Shown here: positions 34,382-43,613 of the stretch, piece after piece | How positions within the stretch are numbered: the stretch's first letter is position 1 | Layout of the letters: the number at the start of each line of letters is the position of its first letter | Position numbers and translations under genes: made by a program | Source: Parashewanella sp965200795 | Lineage (GTDB): Bacteria > Pseudomonadota > Gammaproteobacteria > Enterobacterales > Shewanellaceae | DNA length: 64,000 nucleotides | NCBI GenBank assembly: GCA_965200795.1 | Contig: CBDAVB010000008.1 | Coordinates: forward strand, 104,616 to 168,615 | Reading direction: 5' to 3' | Notes under the pieces: generated by a model | The model's input: the letters and a program-made list of their open reading frames with translations, nothing else | What the model was told of the DNA's origin: nothing | Database searches by the model: none

Positions 34382-37024
34382 ATGGGAAAATCGCTAGTTA
34401 TTGTCGAATCTCCGGCTAAGGCCAAGACAATTAATAAGTATCTTGGAAAAGACTTTATTGTTAAGTCCAGTGTAGGACACATTCGTGATCTACCGACTTC
34501 TTCATCATCTAAAACTTCGGACAAAGCAACAAAAACCGCTGCTGAAGTTCGCAAAATGTCAGCTGAAGAAAAGGCTAGGTATAAGAAACAAAAAGAAAAG
34601 AAAGCCTTAGTCGCGCGAATGGGTGTTGACCCTGAAAACGGTTGGAAAGCCAACTACCAGATTTTACAGGGCAAGGAAAAGGTCGTTCATGAACTCCAAA
34701 AGCTAGCGGCCAACGCTGATTGCGTTTATCTCGCAACCGATTTGGATAGAGAAGGAGAAGCGATTGCCTGGCACCTGCAGCAGGTGATTGGCGGTGACGA
34801 ATCTCGCTATCAGCGAGTCGTGTTTAACGAAATCACCAAATCCGCCATTCAAGACGCGTTCAGCAAGCCATCTGAGCTAGACACCAATATGGTCAATGCT
34901 CAACAGGCACGTCGTTTCTTAGATCGTGTTGTTGGTTTTATGGTATCGCCGCTACTTTGGAAAAAAGTCGCGCGCGGTTTATCTGCCGGGCGGGTTCAGT
35001 CTGTTGCCGTTCGTCTGGTGGTTGAGCGTGAAGGCGAGATTAAAGCTTTCGTTCCTGAAGAATACTGGGATGTATTTGCCGAGCTTAACACTCAAGCCGG
35101 CGATAAGCTGAAGCTTGAAGTCGTTAAGTTTAAAAACGACGCGTTTAAACCGAAAAATGAAGCTGAAGCGAATGTTGCCGTTAATGCCTTAAAGTCAGCG
35201 GGTTTTAACGTTGTTGCCCGTGACGTTCGCGGTACCAGCAGCAAGCCTTCCGCACCTTATATCACATCGACACTGCAGCAGGCGGCAAGTACACGCTTAG
35301 GTTTCGGCGTTAAGAAAACCATGATGCTGGCGCAACGTTTGTACGAAGCGGGTCACATTACCTATATGCGCACCGATTCAACCAACCTAAGTAAAGAAGC
35401 ATTAGATAACGTTCGTGAGATGATAGGCTCTGAATACGGCAGCGCTTACTTGCCGGAAAATCCAATTCGTTACGGCAGTAAGCAAGGCGCTCAAGAGGCG
35501 CACGAAGCGATTCGACCATCAAATGTAAAAGTCGAAGCGGCGTTTCTGAATGATATGGAGCGTGAAGCGCAGCGTTTATATGAGCTGATCTGGCGTCAGT
35601 TTGTCGCTTGTCAGATGACAGCCGCTCAATACGACGCGACAAAACTTAAAGTTGAAGCCGGTGATTATTTATTAACAGCATCGGGTCGTACGTTAAAATT
35701 TGACGGCTGGACAAAAGTACAACCGGCGCTCAGGAAAAAGAATGACGAAGAAAGTGATTTACCGATGCTATCGGTTGGTGAGGCTCTGAATCTGAGCGGT
35801 CTTGAGCCGAATCAGCACTTCACTAAGCCGCCCGCACGTTACAGTGAGGCGTCTTTGGTGAAAGAACTTGAGAAAAGAGGTATCGGCCGGCCTTCAACAT
35901 ACGCCACCATTATTTCGACTATTCAGGATCGCGGTTATGTGAAAGTTGAGAATCGTCGTTTCTATGCCGAGAAAATGGGTGAAATCGTCAGTGAGCGTTT
36001 GATTAACAGTTTCCCGGATCTAATGAGTTATGACTTTACCGCTGATATGGAGCAAACACTGGATGATGTTGCTCAAGGTCAGTTAGATTGGAAAAAGGTG
36101 TTAAACGGCTTCTACAAAGGCTTTACCGGAAAAATCGAGCAGGCCGAAAAACAACCCGAAGACGGAGGCATGAAGCCGAATCATGTGGTGGAAACGGATA
36201 TTGATTGTCCGACCTGCAGCAGGCACATGGGAATACGGACAGGTTCAACAGGTGTATTCTTGGGTTGCTCAGGTTATTCATTGCCGCCGAAGGAACGTTG
36301 TAAAACAACGATGAACTTAACTCCCGGTGATGAAGCCGTCAGTGATGACGAAACATTCGAAACCGATGCGTTGCGTGCGATGAAACGTTGCCCGCTGTGC
36401 GGTACGGCAATGGATAGCTATTTAATCGATGAAACTCGAAAACTTCATGTCTGCGGACAAAATCCTACTTGTGAAGGTTATGAAGTTGAGCATGGTCATT
36501 TTAAGCTGAAAGGATACGATGGTCCGATAATTGAGTGCGATCGTTGCGGATCTGATATGGAGCTTAAAAACGGTCGTTTCGGCAAATACTTCGGTTGTAC
36601 TAACGAAGCCTGTAAAAATACTCGTAAGTTACTTAAAAACGGTGAGGTCGCACCACCGAAAGAAGATCCGATTCCGTTACCAGAGTTGAAATGTACTAAA
36701 TCTGACGCGCATTTCGTATTACGTGACGGCGCCGCTGGTATTTTTCTTGCGGCGAGCACGTTCCCGCGCTCACGTGAAACCCGCGCTCCTTTAGTTGAAG
36801 AGCTGGTAAAATACAAAAATTTACTCTGGGATAAATACGGTTATTTAGCCGACGCTCCGACTGAAGACGATCAGGGCAATAAAACGGTTGTTAAATTCAG
36901 CCGTAAAACCAAAGAACAATATGTTGTCGGTGACAAAGAAGGTAAGCCTTCAGGTTTTGTCGCTAAATATATTGACGGTGAATGGAGTATAGAATCTAAA
37001 GCAAAAGTGCCGAAGAAGAAATAA
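34382..37024 (+). CDS. topA: DNA topoisomerase I
   Basis: 880 residues. A type IA enzyme that relaxes negative supercoils using magnesium. The Toprim domain begins KSLVIVESPAKAKTINKYLG and includes ATDLDREGEAIAWHL. The core has SAGRVQSVAVRLVVEREGEI and the catalytic tyrosine Y328 in GHITYMRTDSTNLS. The KPPARYSEASLVKELEKRGI and GRPSTYATIISTIQDRGYV motifs follow. Three C4-type zinc ribbons lie at the C-terminus (CPTCSRHM, CPLCGTAMD, CDRCGSDMEL), then basic repeats ending KAKVPKKK. A sigma-70-like promoter precedes it. Confidence 0.98.
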   Translation: MGKSLVIVESPAKAKTINKYLGKDFIVKSSVGHIRDLPTSSSSKTSDKATKTAAEVRKMSAEEKARYKKQKEKKALVARMGVDPENGWKANYQILQGKEKVVHELQKLAANADCVYLATDLDREGEAIAWHLQQVIGGDESRYQRVVFNEITKSAIQDAFSKPSELDTNMVNAQQARRFLDRVVGFMVSPLLWKKVARGLSAGRVQSVAVRLVVEREGEIKAFVPEEYWDVFAELNTQAGDKLKLEVVKFKNDAFKPKNEAEANVAVNALKSAGFNVVARDVRGTSSKPSAPYITSTLQQAASTRLGFGVKKTMMLAQRLYEAGHITYMRTDSTNLSKEALDNVREMIGSEYGSAYLPENPIRYGSKQGAQEAHEAIRPSNVKVEAAFLNDMEREAQRLYELIWRQFVACQMTAAQYDATKLKVEAGDYLLTASGRTLKFDGWTKVQPALRKKNDEESDLPMLSVGEALNLSGLEPNQHFTKPPARYSEASLVKELEKRGIGRPSTYATIISTIQDRGYVKVENRRFYAEKMGEIVSERLINSFPDLMSYDFTADMEQTLDDVAQGQLDWKKVLNGFYKGFTGKIEQAEKQPEDGGMKPNHVVETDIDCPTCSRHMGIRTGSTGVFLGCSGYSLPPKERCKTTMNLTPGDEAVSDDETFETDALRAMKRCPLCGTAMDSYLIDETRKLHVCGQNPTCEGYEVEHGHFKLKGYDGPIIECDRCGSDMELKNGRFGKYFGCTNEACKNTRKLLKNGEVAPPKEDPIPLPELKCTKSDAHFVLRDGAAGIFLAASTFPRSRETRAPLVEELVKYKNLLWDKYGYLADAPTEDDQGNKTVVKFSRKTKEQYVVGDKEGKPSGFVAKYIDGEWSIESKAKVPKKK

Positions 37025-37047
37025 GGGACTTAGCGGAAAGGATGATA

Positions 37048-37515
37048 CTAAGTCACCGACCATAAGTTTTCTAACATTTTTCGATGCCCATCTTTACCGC
37101 ACTACGGCGTTGCAACTTCGGTTACCTAGCTAGGAACTGTCCCGAAATAACTTCCCGATTTGTTACTGCTTAAAATTGCCAATATCAAGGCACGAAGAAT
37201 GAAGTTTAGTCATTCTAAATGAATGATGAGTAACGCAGAGAGTGGCAATTTTAAGCGTAACCCTTTGGGCTGTGTTTATTTTTGGCTTCTACGGCGTTGT
37301 CGAAAGCTTATGTAGAAACGAAGTAACGACAGTTTTGTATGTCGGTAATGACTACACCTCGCTTTCTGTGCCTTGTATAAGCCAAAAATAAACGACAGCA
37401 AAACAGGGAAGTTATTTTGGGACAGTTCCCTACGGCTATGCTCCCTGCGTTGCGCCTTGTATTGCACCGGATCTGAGCGCCAAAATTCCGAAGAAACTGA
37501 TCGTCAGCTACTTAG
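37048..37515. repeat. Probable degenerate MITE of family 2, invaded by another MITE
   Basis: The left arm beginning CTAAGTCACCGACCATAAG at 37048 and the right arm at 37492-37515 are imperfect inverted copies, and both resemble the ends of the cleaner element at 49650-49811. A family 1 MITE (37133-37429) sits inside it, and the first IS5 copy begins at its right edge. No coding sequence is seen in the 490 bases between topA and the IS. Confidence 0.45.
37133..37429. mobile_element. MITE, family 1 (297 bp)
   Basis: It has 24-bp near-perfect terminal inverted repeats, left 37133-37156 beginning GGAACTGTCCCGAAATAAC and right 37406-37429 ending TTTTGGGACAGTTCC. There is no ORF. A second copy with the same right half lies at 53780-54043, and a small fragment at 14779-14823. 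Internal phrases such as GTATAAGCCAAAAATAAAC are shared between the two long copies. Confidence 0.8.
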
Positions 37516-39032
37516 TCGGTCATGAAAAACATAACTTCAAGATTTAAAATGTACGGCATCTGATTTACGCAAAATTCAGAGCCGTACCCAAAAGCAACAT
37601 TTCTTATATTTCGCATCAATTTCACTACAAAATAGCCAAAACTCACCATCTTTTTCGAGCAAAAAGAAAATGGCTAACCACTTTCTCAGGTTCCAGGCAC
37701 ACGCAGCCATCAGAAGGTTTATTGAGTCGCCAACACTGCCCTTTAACCAGTTCTTACACAGCCTAAAATCACTCTTCAAATGCCCGATTACTGGTTCAAT
37801 TGTTGCCCGTTTTTTACAGAGTTCACTTTTGCGTTTTCTCTTTGCTTGCGAGTCCCGTTTTAATGGCCGACTAGGGATAACAACTTCTTGGTCAACATAC
37901 TGCATACACCCTTTATAGCCTTTATCTACAACGGCTGTAGTGATTTTACTCTTTCGGTGTTTATGGGCATGGTCAAGTGCAGGTCTAAGCAATTTTGAGT
38001 CGTGTTCATGCTCGTCATGACTGGTTACACCAATGATTAATTGACTCTGCTCTGTGAGCACGACAGAAGCCTTTTTACCATACTCGTATGGCTTATGGTC
38101 TTTGCCTTTCCCTACGCAGTAAACATCGGGTTCATGAAGGCTGTAAATCTTGTTCTTGTCTTTACGTTGCTGTGTAATAGCTTTTTCATAATTGGAAAAA
38201 TTCTCTTTTTGTAAATCAAGGACATCTTGTGGAAGTTTGCGTTGTAGCTCCCTTAAAAGCTTACCTGCGATAACACGTAACCTTTTTAACGCTCTTCTGG
38301 CTTTGCTTCGATTTTTGGCATGTCTAAAGCTTCGACAGTCAATGCGTAGCTGTTTGACTTCTTTGACATAAGTACGTCTTTGCTTGATCCCAAATACTTT
38401 GGCTAGTTTATTGAGTCGGTTAACCACCTTGATGGCAAGCTTGCTATCTGTCGGATAAGTAATGGCTTTTTCTTGGACGGTTGTATCAACGTACACGGTG
38501 TCATCTTCAGCTTTGTCACCGTGTAAAGCCACAGATAATGCAAAGATTTTTTCACAGCCTTTTTCACCGATGCGCTTACGAAAAACACTGAGTTCACTGG
38601 CATCACAAGGGCGTGCTGTTTGAAACTCTGTCTCACCACAAAACACTTGAAAATACACGTTCATCAGCCACTCATCGACCAAGGCTTCATCGCTGAGTTT
38701 GTAAAGTTGTTTGAGTATTAGCAAACCGCACATCAACCGAATTGGCTTCGCTTTACGGCCTAATTTTTTGTATAACGGCTTGAACTCTTCTTCCAACGCT
38801 CGCCAATCAAAGGCATTAGCTAAAATGAGTAAAGGGTGAGTTTGCAGAAGTTGGTCTGTGATATTAAACAGACTGGCATGAGGTAAATTTGACGGGCTTT
38901 CTTTGAGCATTTTTAGCACCCAAAACGACCAGAAACCATAGGTTAACTATATCATTTCTGGTCGAAATTGAATGTATCAAATAGCTATATTTTATTAGCG
39001 ATCAGAATGTTAGATGTTTTTCATGACCGACT
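37514..39032 (-). mobile_element. IS5-family element, copy 1
   Basis: 1519 bp with perfect 19-bp inverted ends (AGTCGGTCATGAAAAACAT). It encodes one transposase on the minus strand. A second copy in the same orientation begins after only four bases (ACTT, 39033-39036), a head-to-tail tandem. Confidence 0.92.
37576..38910 (-). CDS. IS5-family transposase, copy 1
   Basis: 444 residues from the ATG at 38910; a GTG three codons upstream is possible. It has an N-terminal IS5-type domain (PIRLMCGLLILKQLYKLSDE; NVYFQVFCGETEF) and a DDE core: VDTTVQEKAITYPTD (first Asp), VVDKGYKGCMQYV (second Asp) and IEPVIGHLKSDFRL (Glu). Basic stretches lie between the first and second Asp. The frame is intact, so the element may be active. 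It differs from copy 2 by two residues (NYEKAITQ against NYEKVITQ, and SHDEHEHD against SHDKHEHD). Confidence 0.93.
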   Translation of the reverse strand: MLKESPSNLPHASLFNITDQLLQTHPLLILANAFDWRALEEEFKPLYKKLGRKAKPIRLMCGLLILKQLYKLSDEALVDEWLMNVYFQVFCGETEFQTARPCDASELSVFRKRIGEKGCEKIFALSVALHGDKAEDDTVYVDTTVQEKAITYPTDSKLAIKVVNRLNKLAKVFGIKQRRTYVKEVKQLRIDCRSFRHAKNRSKARRALKRLRVIAGKLLRELQRKLPQDVLDLQKENFSNYEKAITQQRKDKNKIYSLHEPDVYCVGKGKDHKPYEYGKKASVVLTEQSQLIIGVTSHDEHEHDSKLLRPALDHAHKHRKSKITTAVVDKGYKGCMQYVDQEVVIPSRPLKRDSQAKRKRKSELCKKRATIEPVIGHLKSDFRLCKNWLKGSVGDSINLLMAACAWNLRKWLAIFFLLEKDGEFWLFCSEIDAKYKKCCFWVRL

Positions 39033-39036
39033 ACTT

Positions 39037-40555
39037 AGTCGGTCATGAAAAACATAACTTCAAGATTTAAAATGTACGGCATCTGATTTACGCAAAATTC
39101 AGAGCCGTACCCAAAAGCAACATTTCTTATATTTCGCATCAATTTCACTACAAAATAGCCAAAACTCACCATCTTTTTCGAGCAAAAAGAAAATGGCTAA
39201 CCACTTTCTCAGGTTCCAGGCACACGCAGCCATTAGAAGGTTTATTGAGTCGCCAACACTGCCCTTTAACCAGTTCTTACACAGCCTAAAATCACTCTTC
39301 AAATGCCCGATTACTGGTTCAATTGTTGCCCGTTTTTTACAGAGTTCACTTTTGCGTTTTCTCTTTGCTTGCGAGTCCCGTTTTAATGGCCGGCTAGGGA
39401 TAACAACTTCTTGGTCAACATACTGCATACACCCTTTATAGCCTTTATCTACAACGGCTGTAGTGATTTTACTCTTTCGGTGTTTATGGGCATGGTCAAG
39501 TGCAGGTCTAAGCAATTTTGAGTCGTGTTCATGTTTGTCATGACTGGTTACACCAATGATTAATTGACTCTGCTCTGTGAGCACGACAGAAGCCTTTTTA
39601 CCATACTCGTATGGCTTATGGTCTTTGCCTTTCCCTACGCAGTAAACATCGGGTTCATGAAGGCTGTAAATCTTGTTCTTGTCTTTACGTTGCTGTGTAA
39701 TGACTTTTTCATAATTGGAAAAATTCTCTTTTTGTAAATCAAGGACATCTTGTGGAAGTTTGCGTTGTAGCTCCCTTAAAAGCTTACCTGCGATAACACG
39801 TAACCTTTTTAACGCTCTTCTGGCTTTGCTTCGATTTTTGGCATGTCTAAAGCTTCGACAGTCAATGCGTAGCTGTTTGACTTCTTTGACATAAGTACGT
39901 CTTTGCTTGATCCCAAATACTTTGGCTAGTTTATTGAGTCGGTTAACCACCTTGATGGCAAGCTTGCTATCTGTCGGATAAGTAATGGCTTTTTCTTGGA
40001 CGGTTGTATCAACGTACACGGTGTCATCTTCAGCTTTGTCACCGTGTAAAGCCACAGATAATGCAAAGATTTTTTCACAGCCTTTTTCACCGATGCGCTT
40101 ACGAAAAACACTGAGTTCACTGGCATCACAAGGGCGTGCTGTTTGAAACTCTGTCTCACCACAAAACACTTGAAAATACACGTTCATCAGCCACTCATCG
40201 ACCAAGGCTTCATCGCTGAGTTTGTAAAGTTGCTTGAGTATTAGCAAACCGCACATCAACCGAATTGGCTTCGCTTTACGGCCTAATTTTTTGTATAACG
40301 GCTTGAACTCTTCTTCCAACGCTCGCCAATCAAAGGCATTAGCTAAAATGAGTAAAGGGTGAGTTTGCAGAAGTTGGTCTGTGATATTAAACAGACTGGC
40401 ATGAGGTAAATTTGACGGGCTTTCTTTGAGCATTTTTAGCACCCAAAACGACCAGAAACCGTAGGTTCACTATATCATTTCTGGTCGAAATTGAATGTAT
40501 CAAATAGCTATATTTTATTAGCGATCAGAATGTTAGATGTTTTTCATGACCGACT
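39037..40555 (-). mobile_element. IS5-family element, copy 2
   Basis: 1519 bp with the same 19-bp inverted ends as copy 1 and only a few base differences. Its right end lies inside the 3' part of the ankyrin-like gene and gives that gene its stop codon. Flanks (ACTT left, AGTT right) do not form an exact duplication. Confidence 0.92.
39099..40433 (-). CDS. IS5-family transposase, copy 2
   Basis: 444 residues, 99 percent identical to copy 1, with the same start choice and the full DDE set (VDTTVQEK, VVDKGYKG, IEPVIGHLKSD). The frame is intact. The two substitutions relative to copy 1 are outside the catalytic motifs, so both may make active enzyme. The near-identity implies a recent duplication. 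Confidence 0.93.
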   Translation of the reverse strand: MLKESPSNLPHASLFNITDQLLQTHPLLILANAFDWRALEEEFKPLYKKLGRKAKPIRLMCGLLILKQLYKLSDEALVDEWLMNVYFQVFCGETEFQTARPCDASELSVFRKRIGEKGCEKIFALSVALHGDKAEDDTVYVDTTVQEKAITYPTDSKLAIKVVNRLNKLAKVFGIKQRRTYVKEVKQLRIDCRSFRHAKNRSKARRALKRLRVIAGKLLRELQRKLPQDVLDLQKENFSNYEKVITQQRKDKNKIYSLHEPDVYCVGKGKDHKPYEYGKKASVVLTEQSQLIIGVTSHDKHEHDSKLLRPALDHAHKHRKSKITTAVVDKGYKGCMQYVDQEVVIPSRPLKRDSQAKRKRKSELCKKRATIEPVIGHLKSDFRLCKNWLKGSVGDSINLLMAACAWNLRKWLAIFFLLEKDGEFWLFCSEIDAKYKKCCFWVRL

Positions 40556-43120
40556 AGTTATAGAGTTTAAATCCGTTGATTCCAGCTCTTGCTTCACGGC
40601 TAAATAATCTTCAGGCCGTTCTTGTGACGAGAGTTGTTGCATTTTCTTATCCAAAGGAGTCTTTTCTGTAGAAGGTATTTTTTCTCTTAATGTATTATAA
40701 ATTGATAAAAATTCTGTAAATAACGTCTTACTTAATTTGTCAGGAGTCAGGTCAGCATTTTTGTTACATAAATCCTTACACCAATTATCAATTGCTGATA
40801 CTCTGACTCCTTCTCTTTGATCATCAGTAACACAGGCGTCATAATGTAATAGTAACTTAAGCGCCTCATGCAGCTGAGAAATATAAAACAGCTTTTGCTT
40901 AACTTTTTTTGTCGATTTTCTCACGCTGTCATTTTTGAGGCTTGACGCCGACGCTTGTCCTCTTTCTAACGATGCGAAAGCGCATGACTCAAATTTATAT
41001 GCGATCTTGGCGAGACAATGAATGACAGGAAACTTGTATCTATCTTGTGTTCGGTTTGGCTTATTTTTATAACTGCGCAATTGCTCAACTTTAAAGCCAT
41101 CTGGATCAGCGCCATTCACCAGTAAAAGTTCAATAACTTTAAAAATTAATGTCCATTGATGCGTTTCGGTATATTCAAAAACATCAGAATGAAACAATTT
41201 GACAAGTAAGTGACAATCTGAAGCGATATTAACAAATTCACTGACTTTGCTATTTTGTAAAACAAACCAAATACCTTGATAAAAATGACAATTAAACAAT
41301 GAACTTAAAATAGAAGCAGAATTTTCACCGGTAAATTCTTTAGAATTGATGATTTGTGGTTGAATGGTAACTAAGCGTTTTAAAACCGCAATTTTGGTTT
41401 GTACAGAATGGTTTTGACCTAACCAGTCACAAAGTATGCCGGTATTGGCAGAATCTTTTAAACAAGTACGAATAGTTTCATCGCTGCCTTGTTTAAGGAT
41501 TGCTATTTGCTCAGGTAAGACTATTGAAGCTAATGAAGGTAATGAAGCCTCGCTGTGTGTTGATGAACTTTTTATTTTAAGTAAATCTGAATTAGTTAAA
41601 TAAATTGTATTATCCGGATTTACTATCTCAACGGAATCATTACCGTCAATTATCTCCCATTCATCAGTGTTAACTTCTGTGTTATCATCTTTATTTTCAA
41701 TAGGTTCTACTGGTTGGAGGGGTTTATATTGAGATGAATTTTGTGCAGATGACGGGGATATGAATTGTGGATCCTCAGGCTTATCTCGGAGATTTTCTCT
41801 GTAAGTTTTTCGATTGTCTTCCAGATCCTTTACTCTAGCGTCGAGATGTTCGGATGTATGATCTGGACATTCAGATTTTAATAATTCATAAACTTCTTTG
41901 AATTTTTCAAAAGCATATGCTGACAATAAAGATGCACTATTGTTTTTAAGTGTATGATTATACGAAGAACACAGATTGTTTACGAATCCGTCGATAATAG
42001 AAAAACTGATATATTTCTCTTGATTAACGTTGACCGACGCTTTGAAGTTCAAAAGCATTTTTAATTGAGAGATCAGAAATGAGTATAAAAGGTAGTTTGT
42101 ATCCAAAGTTGTTGAAGTATTGTCGCTGCTTTGGGCTTGATTATCGCTTGACAACCGTGGGTTTAACTTTTCTCTTTCATTACTGATTTCATCTAACGTT
42201 TTTCTCAATCCGCAGCATATTTGAAAGGCGGGTAACCTAGTCGTTAATATATAAGACGGAGCTCTCTTTGATTGGCCTTTGACTTTTTTTAAATGAGAGG
42301 CGGAACATCCATCCGGATCAGCGCCTAACTGGAGCAATTTTCTCATTACCTTTAACATCTTACCGGTCAATGTTAAATCAAAATCACTTTCATGCGATCT
42401 TTCCAGCATTAACAGCAACGGATGTTTTAACCCGCCATTTGCCGCATTCACAAAGTCTTTGCTTTTTATGTGCCTAAAGACGTACTCAATGCCGTCAAAC
42501 CAATCTGTCCTGACAAACGAACTTAGCAACGTGTCGTCTGAATCGTCCTCAGTATAGTCATATGAATGAATGACTTGAGGAGATCCAATGTTTATGAGCC
42601 TTTCTAAAACGTTAAAACTTATCTGTCGGTCTTTATTTTTAATAAACCAATTGTTCAGCTTAGTAATGTTGTTACCGTCATTAAGCTTTTCTCGTATTTC
42701 ATCATCATTATGCTTTAAAATCTCTTTGATAATTTCGGGGAGCGCACTATCCTCGAGTTCTTGTGCGGGAAAACCGGCATCAGTTTGTAAATTATGCGAT
42801 ACTGTTTTTTGCAGAGAAAGCCTGGCCTCATACTTTCGCTTTTCATCATTGTCATCAACCGGCATGCCGGCTGCGTAAGGTTCAGGCTCTGATGTGCCGG
42901 GCGTGTGCTTATTGATTGTCTGAACCGGTGATCGGCTGCTAAAATCAGAAAACGCTTGGTTTAATTCAGAATGTCCATCAGGCGAGGTTACATTAAACTG
43001 ACTTTCAGAAGCCGAATTATGTTGATGGCAAAACGTTGTAAGTTCAATATCTTCAGGCTTTGAGCCAACTTGACCCTGCGCAGCTGAGTTTACCATTATT
43101 TTACTATTGAGTTTTTCCAT
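40544..43120 (-). CDS. Large ankyrin-like protein with an internal duplication, 3' end replaced by IS
   Basis: 858 residues; I do not recognise a named family. Two related modules of about 320 residues are seen. The first (about 130-460) contains LPEIIKEILKHNDDEIREKL, RLINIGSPQVIHS, LLQLGADPDGCSASHLKK and a helical tail. The second (about 530-850) repeats this with LPEQIAILKQGSDETIRTCL, RLVTIQPQIINS, LLLVNGADPDGFKVEQLR and a similar tail (YNTLREKIP against YELLKSECP). The GADPDG turns are ankyrin-like. The first 130 residues are polar and disordered; no signal peptide or membrane segment is present. The last residues SRS and the stop come from the end of the neighbouring IS5, so the native C-terminus has been lost, perhaps by only a few residues because module 2 is nearly complete. 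Possibly a secreted effector; that is inference. Confidence 0.7.
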   Translation of the reverse strand: MEKLNSKIMVNSAAQGQVGSKPEDIELTTFCHQHNSASESQFNVTSPDGHSELNQAFSDFSSRSPVQTINKHTPGTSEPEPYAAGMPVDDNDEKRKYEARLSLQKTVSHNLQTDAGFPAQELEDSALPEIIKEILKHNDDEIREKLNDGNNITKLNNWFIKNKDRQISFNVLERLINIGSPQVIHSYDYTEDDSDDTLLSSFVRTDWFDGIEYVFRHIKSKDFVNAANGGLKHPLLLMLERSHESDFDLTLTGKMLKVMRKLLQLGADPDGCSASHLKKVKGQSKRAPSYILTTRLPAFQICCGLRKTLDEISNEREKLNPRLSSDNQAQSSDNTSTTLDTNYLLYSFLISQLKMLLNFKASVNVNQEKYISFSIIDGFVNNLCSSYNHTLKNNSASLLSAYAFEKFKEVYELLKSECPDHTSEHLDARVKDLEDNRKTYRENLRDKPEDPQFISPSSAQNSSQYKPLQPVEPIENKDDNTEVNTDEWEIIDGNDSVEIVNPDNTIYLTNSDLLKIKSSSTHSEASLPSLASIVLPEQIAILKQGSDETIRTCLKDSANTGILCDWLGQNHSVQTKIAVLKRLVTIQPQIINSKEFTGENSASILSSLFNCHFYQGIWFVLQNSKVSEFVNIASDCHLLVKLFHSDVFEYTETHQWTLIFKVIELLLVNGADPDGFKVEQLRSYKNKPNRTQDRYKFPVIHCLAKIAYKFESCAFASLERGQASASSLKNDSVRKSTKKVKQKLFYISQLHEALKLLLHYDACVTDDQREGVRVSAIDNWCKDLCNKNADLTPDKLSKTLFTEFLSIYNTLREKIPSTEKTPLDKKMQQLSSQERPEDYLAVKQELESTDLNSITSRS

Positions 43121-43265
43121 AATATTTGATGCAAGTATTAATCATAATTACATCTTACATTCCGGATTGAGCTTGTTGGTATTTTTAAACAAGTTTTCAT
43201 TACAAGTTCATCTCAAGATCATTTTGCTTTAAAAAGGGCTTACGCCATGCTGGAGTAAGGTCACC

Positions 43266-43547
43266 TTAAAATGAACTGGCAAACCTGAGCTTTTTCTTTT
43301 TGATGTATTTATATCGGTTATAAATGGCCATGACGCTAATCAGCTGATGGTTTAAAAATTTTCGATGACAATCGGTTCAACACTCAGCTTGCCGAGTAAA
43401 GCGGCGGCACTTCTTCTTAAATCGTGAGGAGTGAAAGCCTCAATACCGAAATTCTCAGTATTGCGGCTTATCGCCCTGGCCATTGTTTCAGTAACGAATC
43501 TGTGAGTTACATTTTTACGCTTGTCATTTTTGTAGCGCCTATTATAG
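43266..43547 (-). pseudogene. Remnant of a tyrosine recombinase (phage-type integrase)
   Basis: The minus strand encodes NVTHRFVTETMARAISRN, then FGIEAFTPHDLRRSAAALLG with the HxxR box, then after a frameshift near 43355 FLNHQLISVMAIYNRYKY with the catalytic tyrosine. This is the C-terminal catalytic end of an integrase. The N-terminal part is absent: an IS3 element starts immediately upstream and no integrase sequence is seen beyond it. It points to a former integrated element in this region. Confidence 0.8.
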
Positions 43548-43613
43548 TGGACCCCACTGTCAAGACAGTAAATCAACAAATTTAAGTTAAGTCCTGGCAG
43601 TGGTTTAAAGCCC

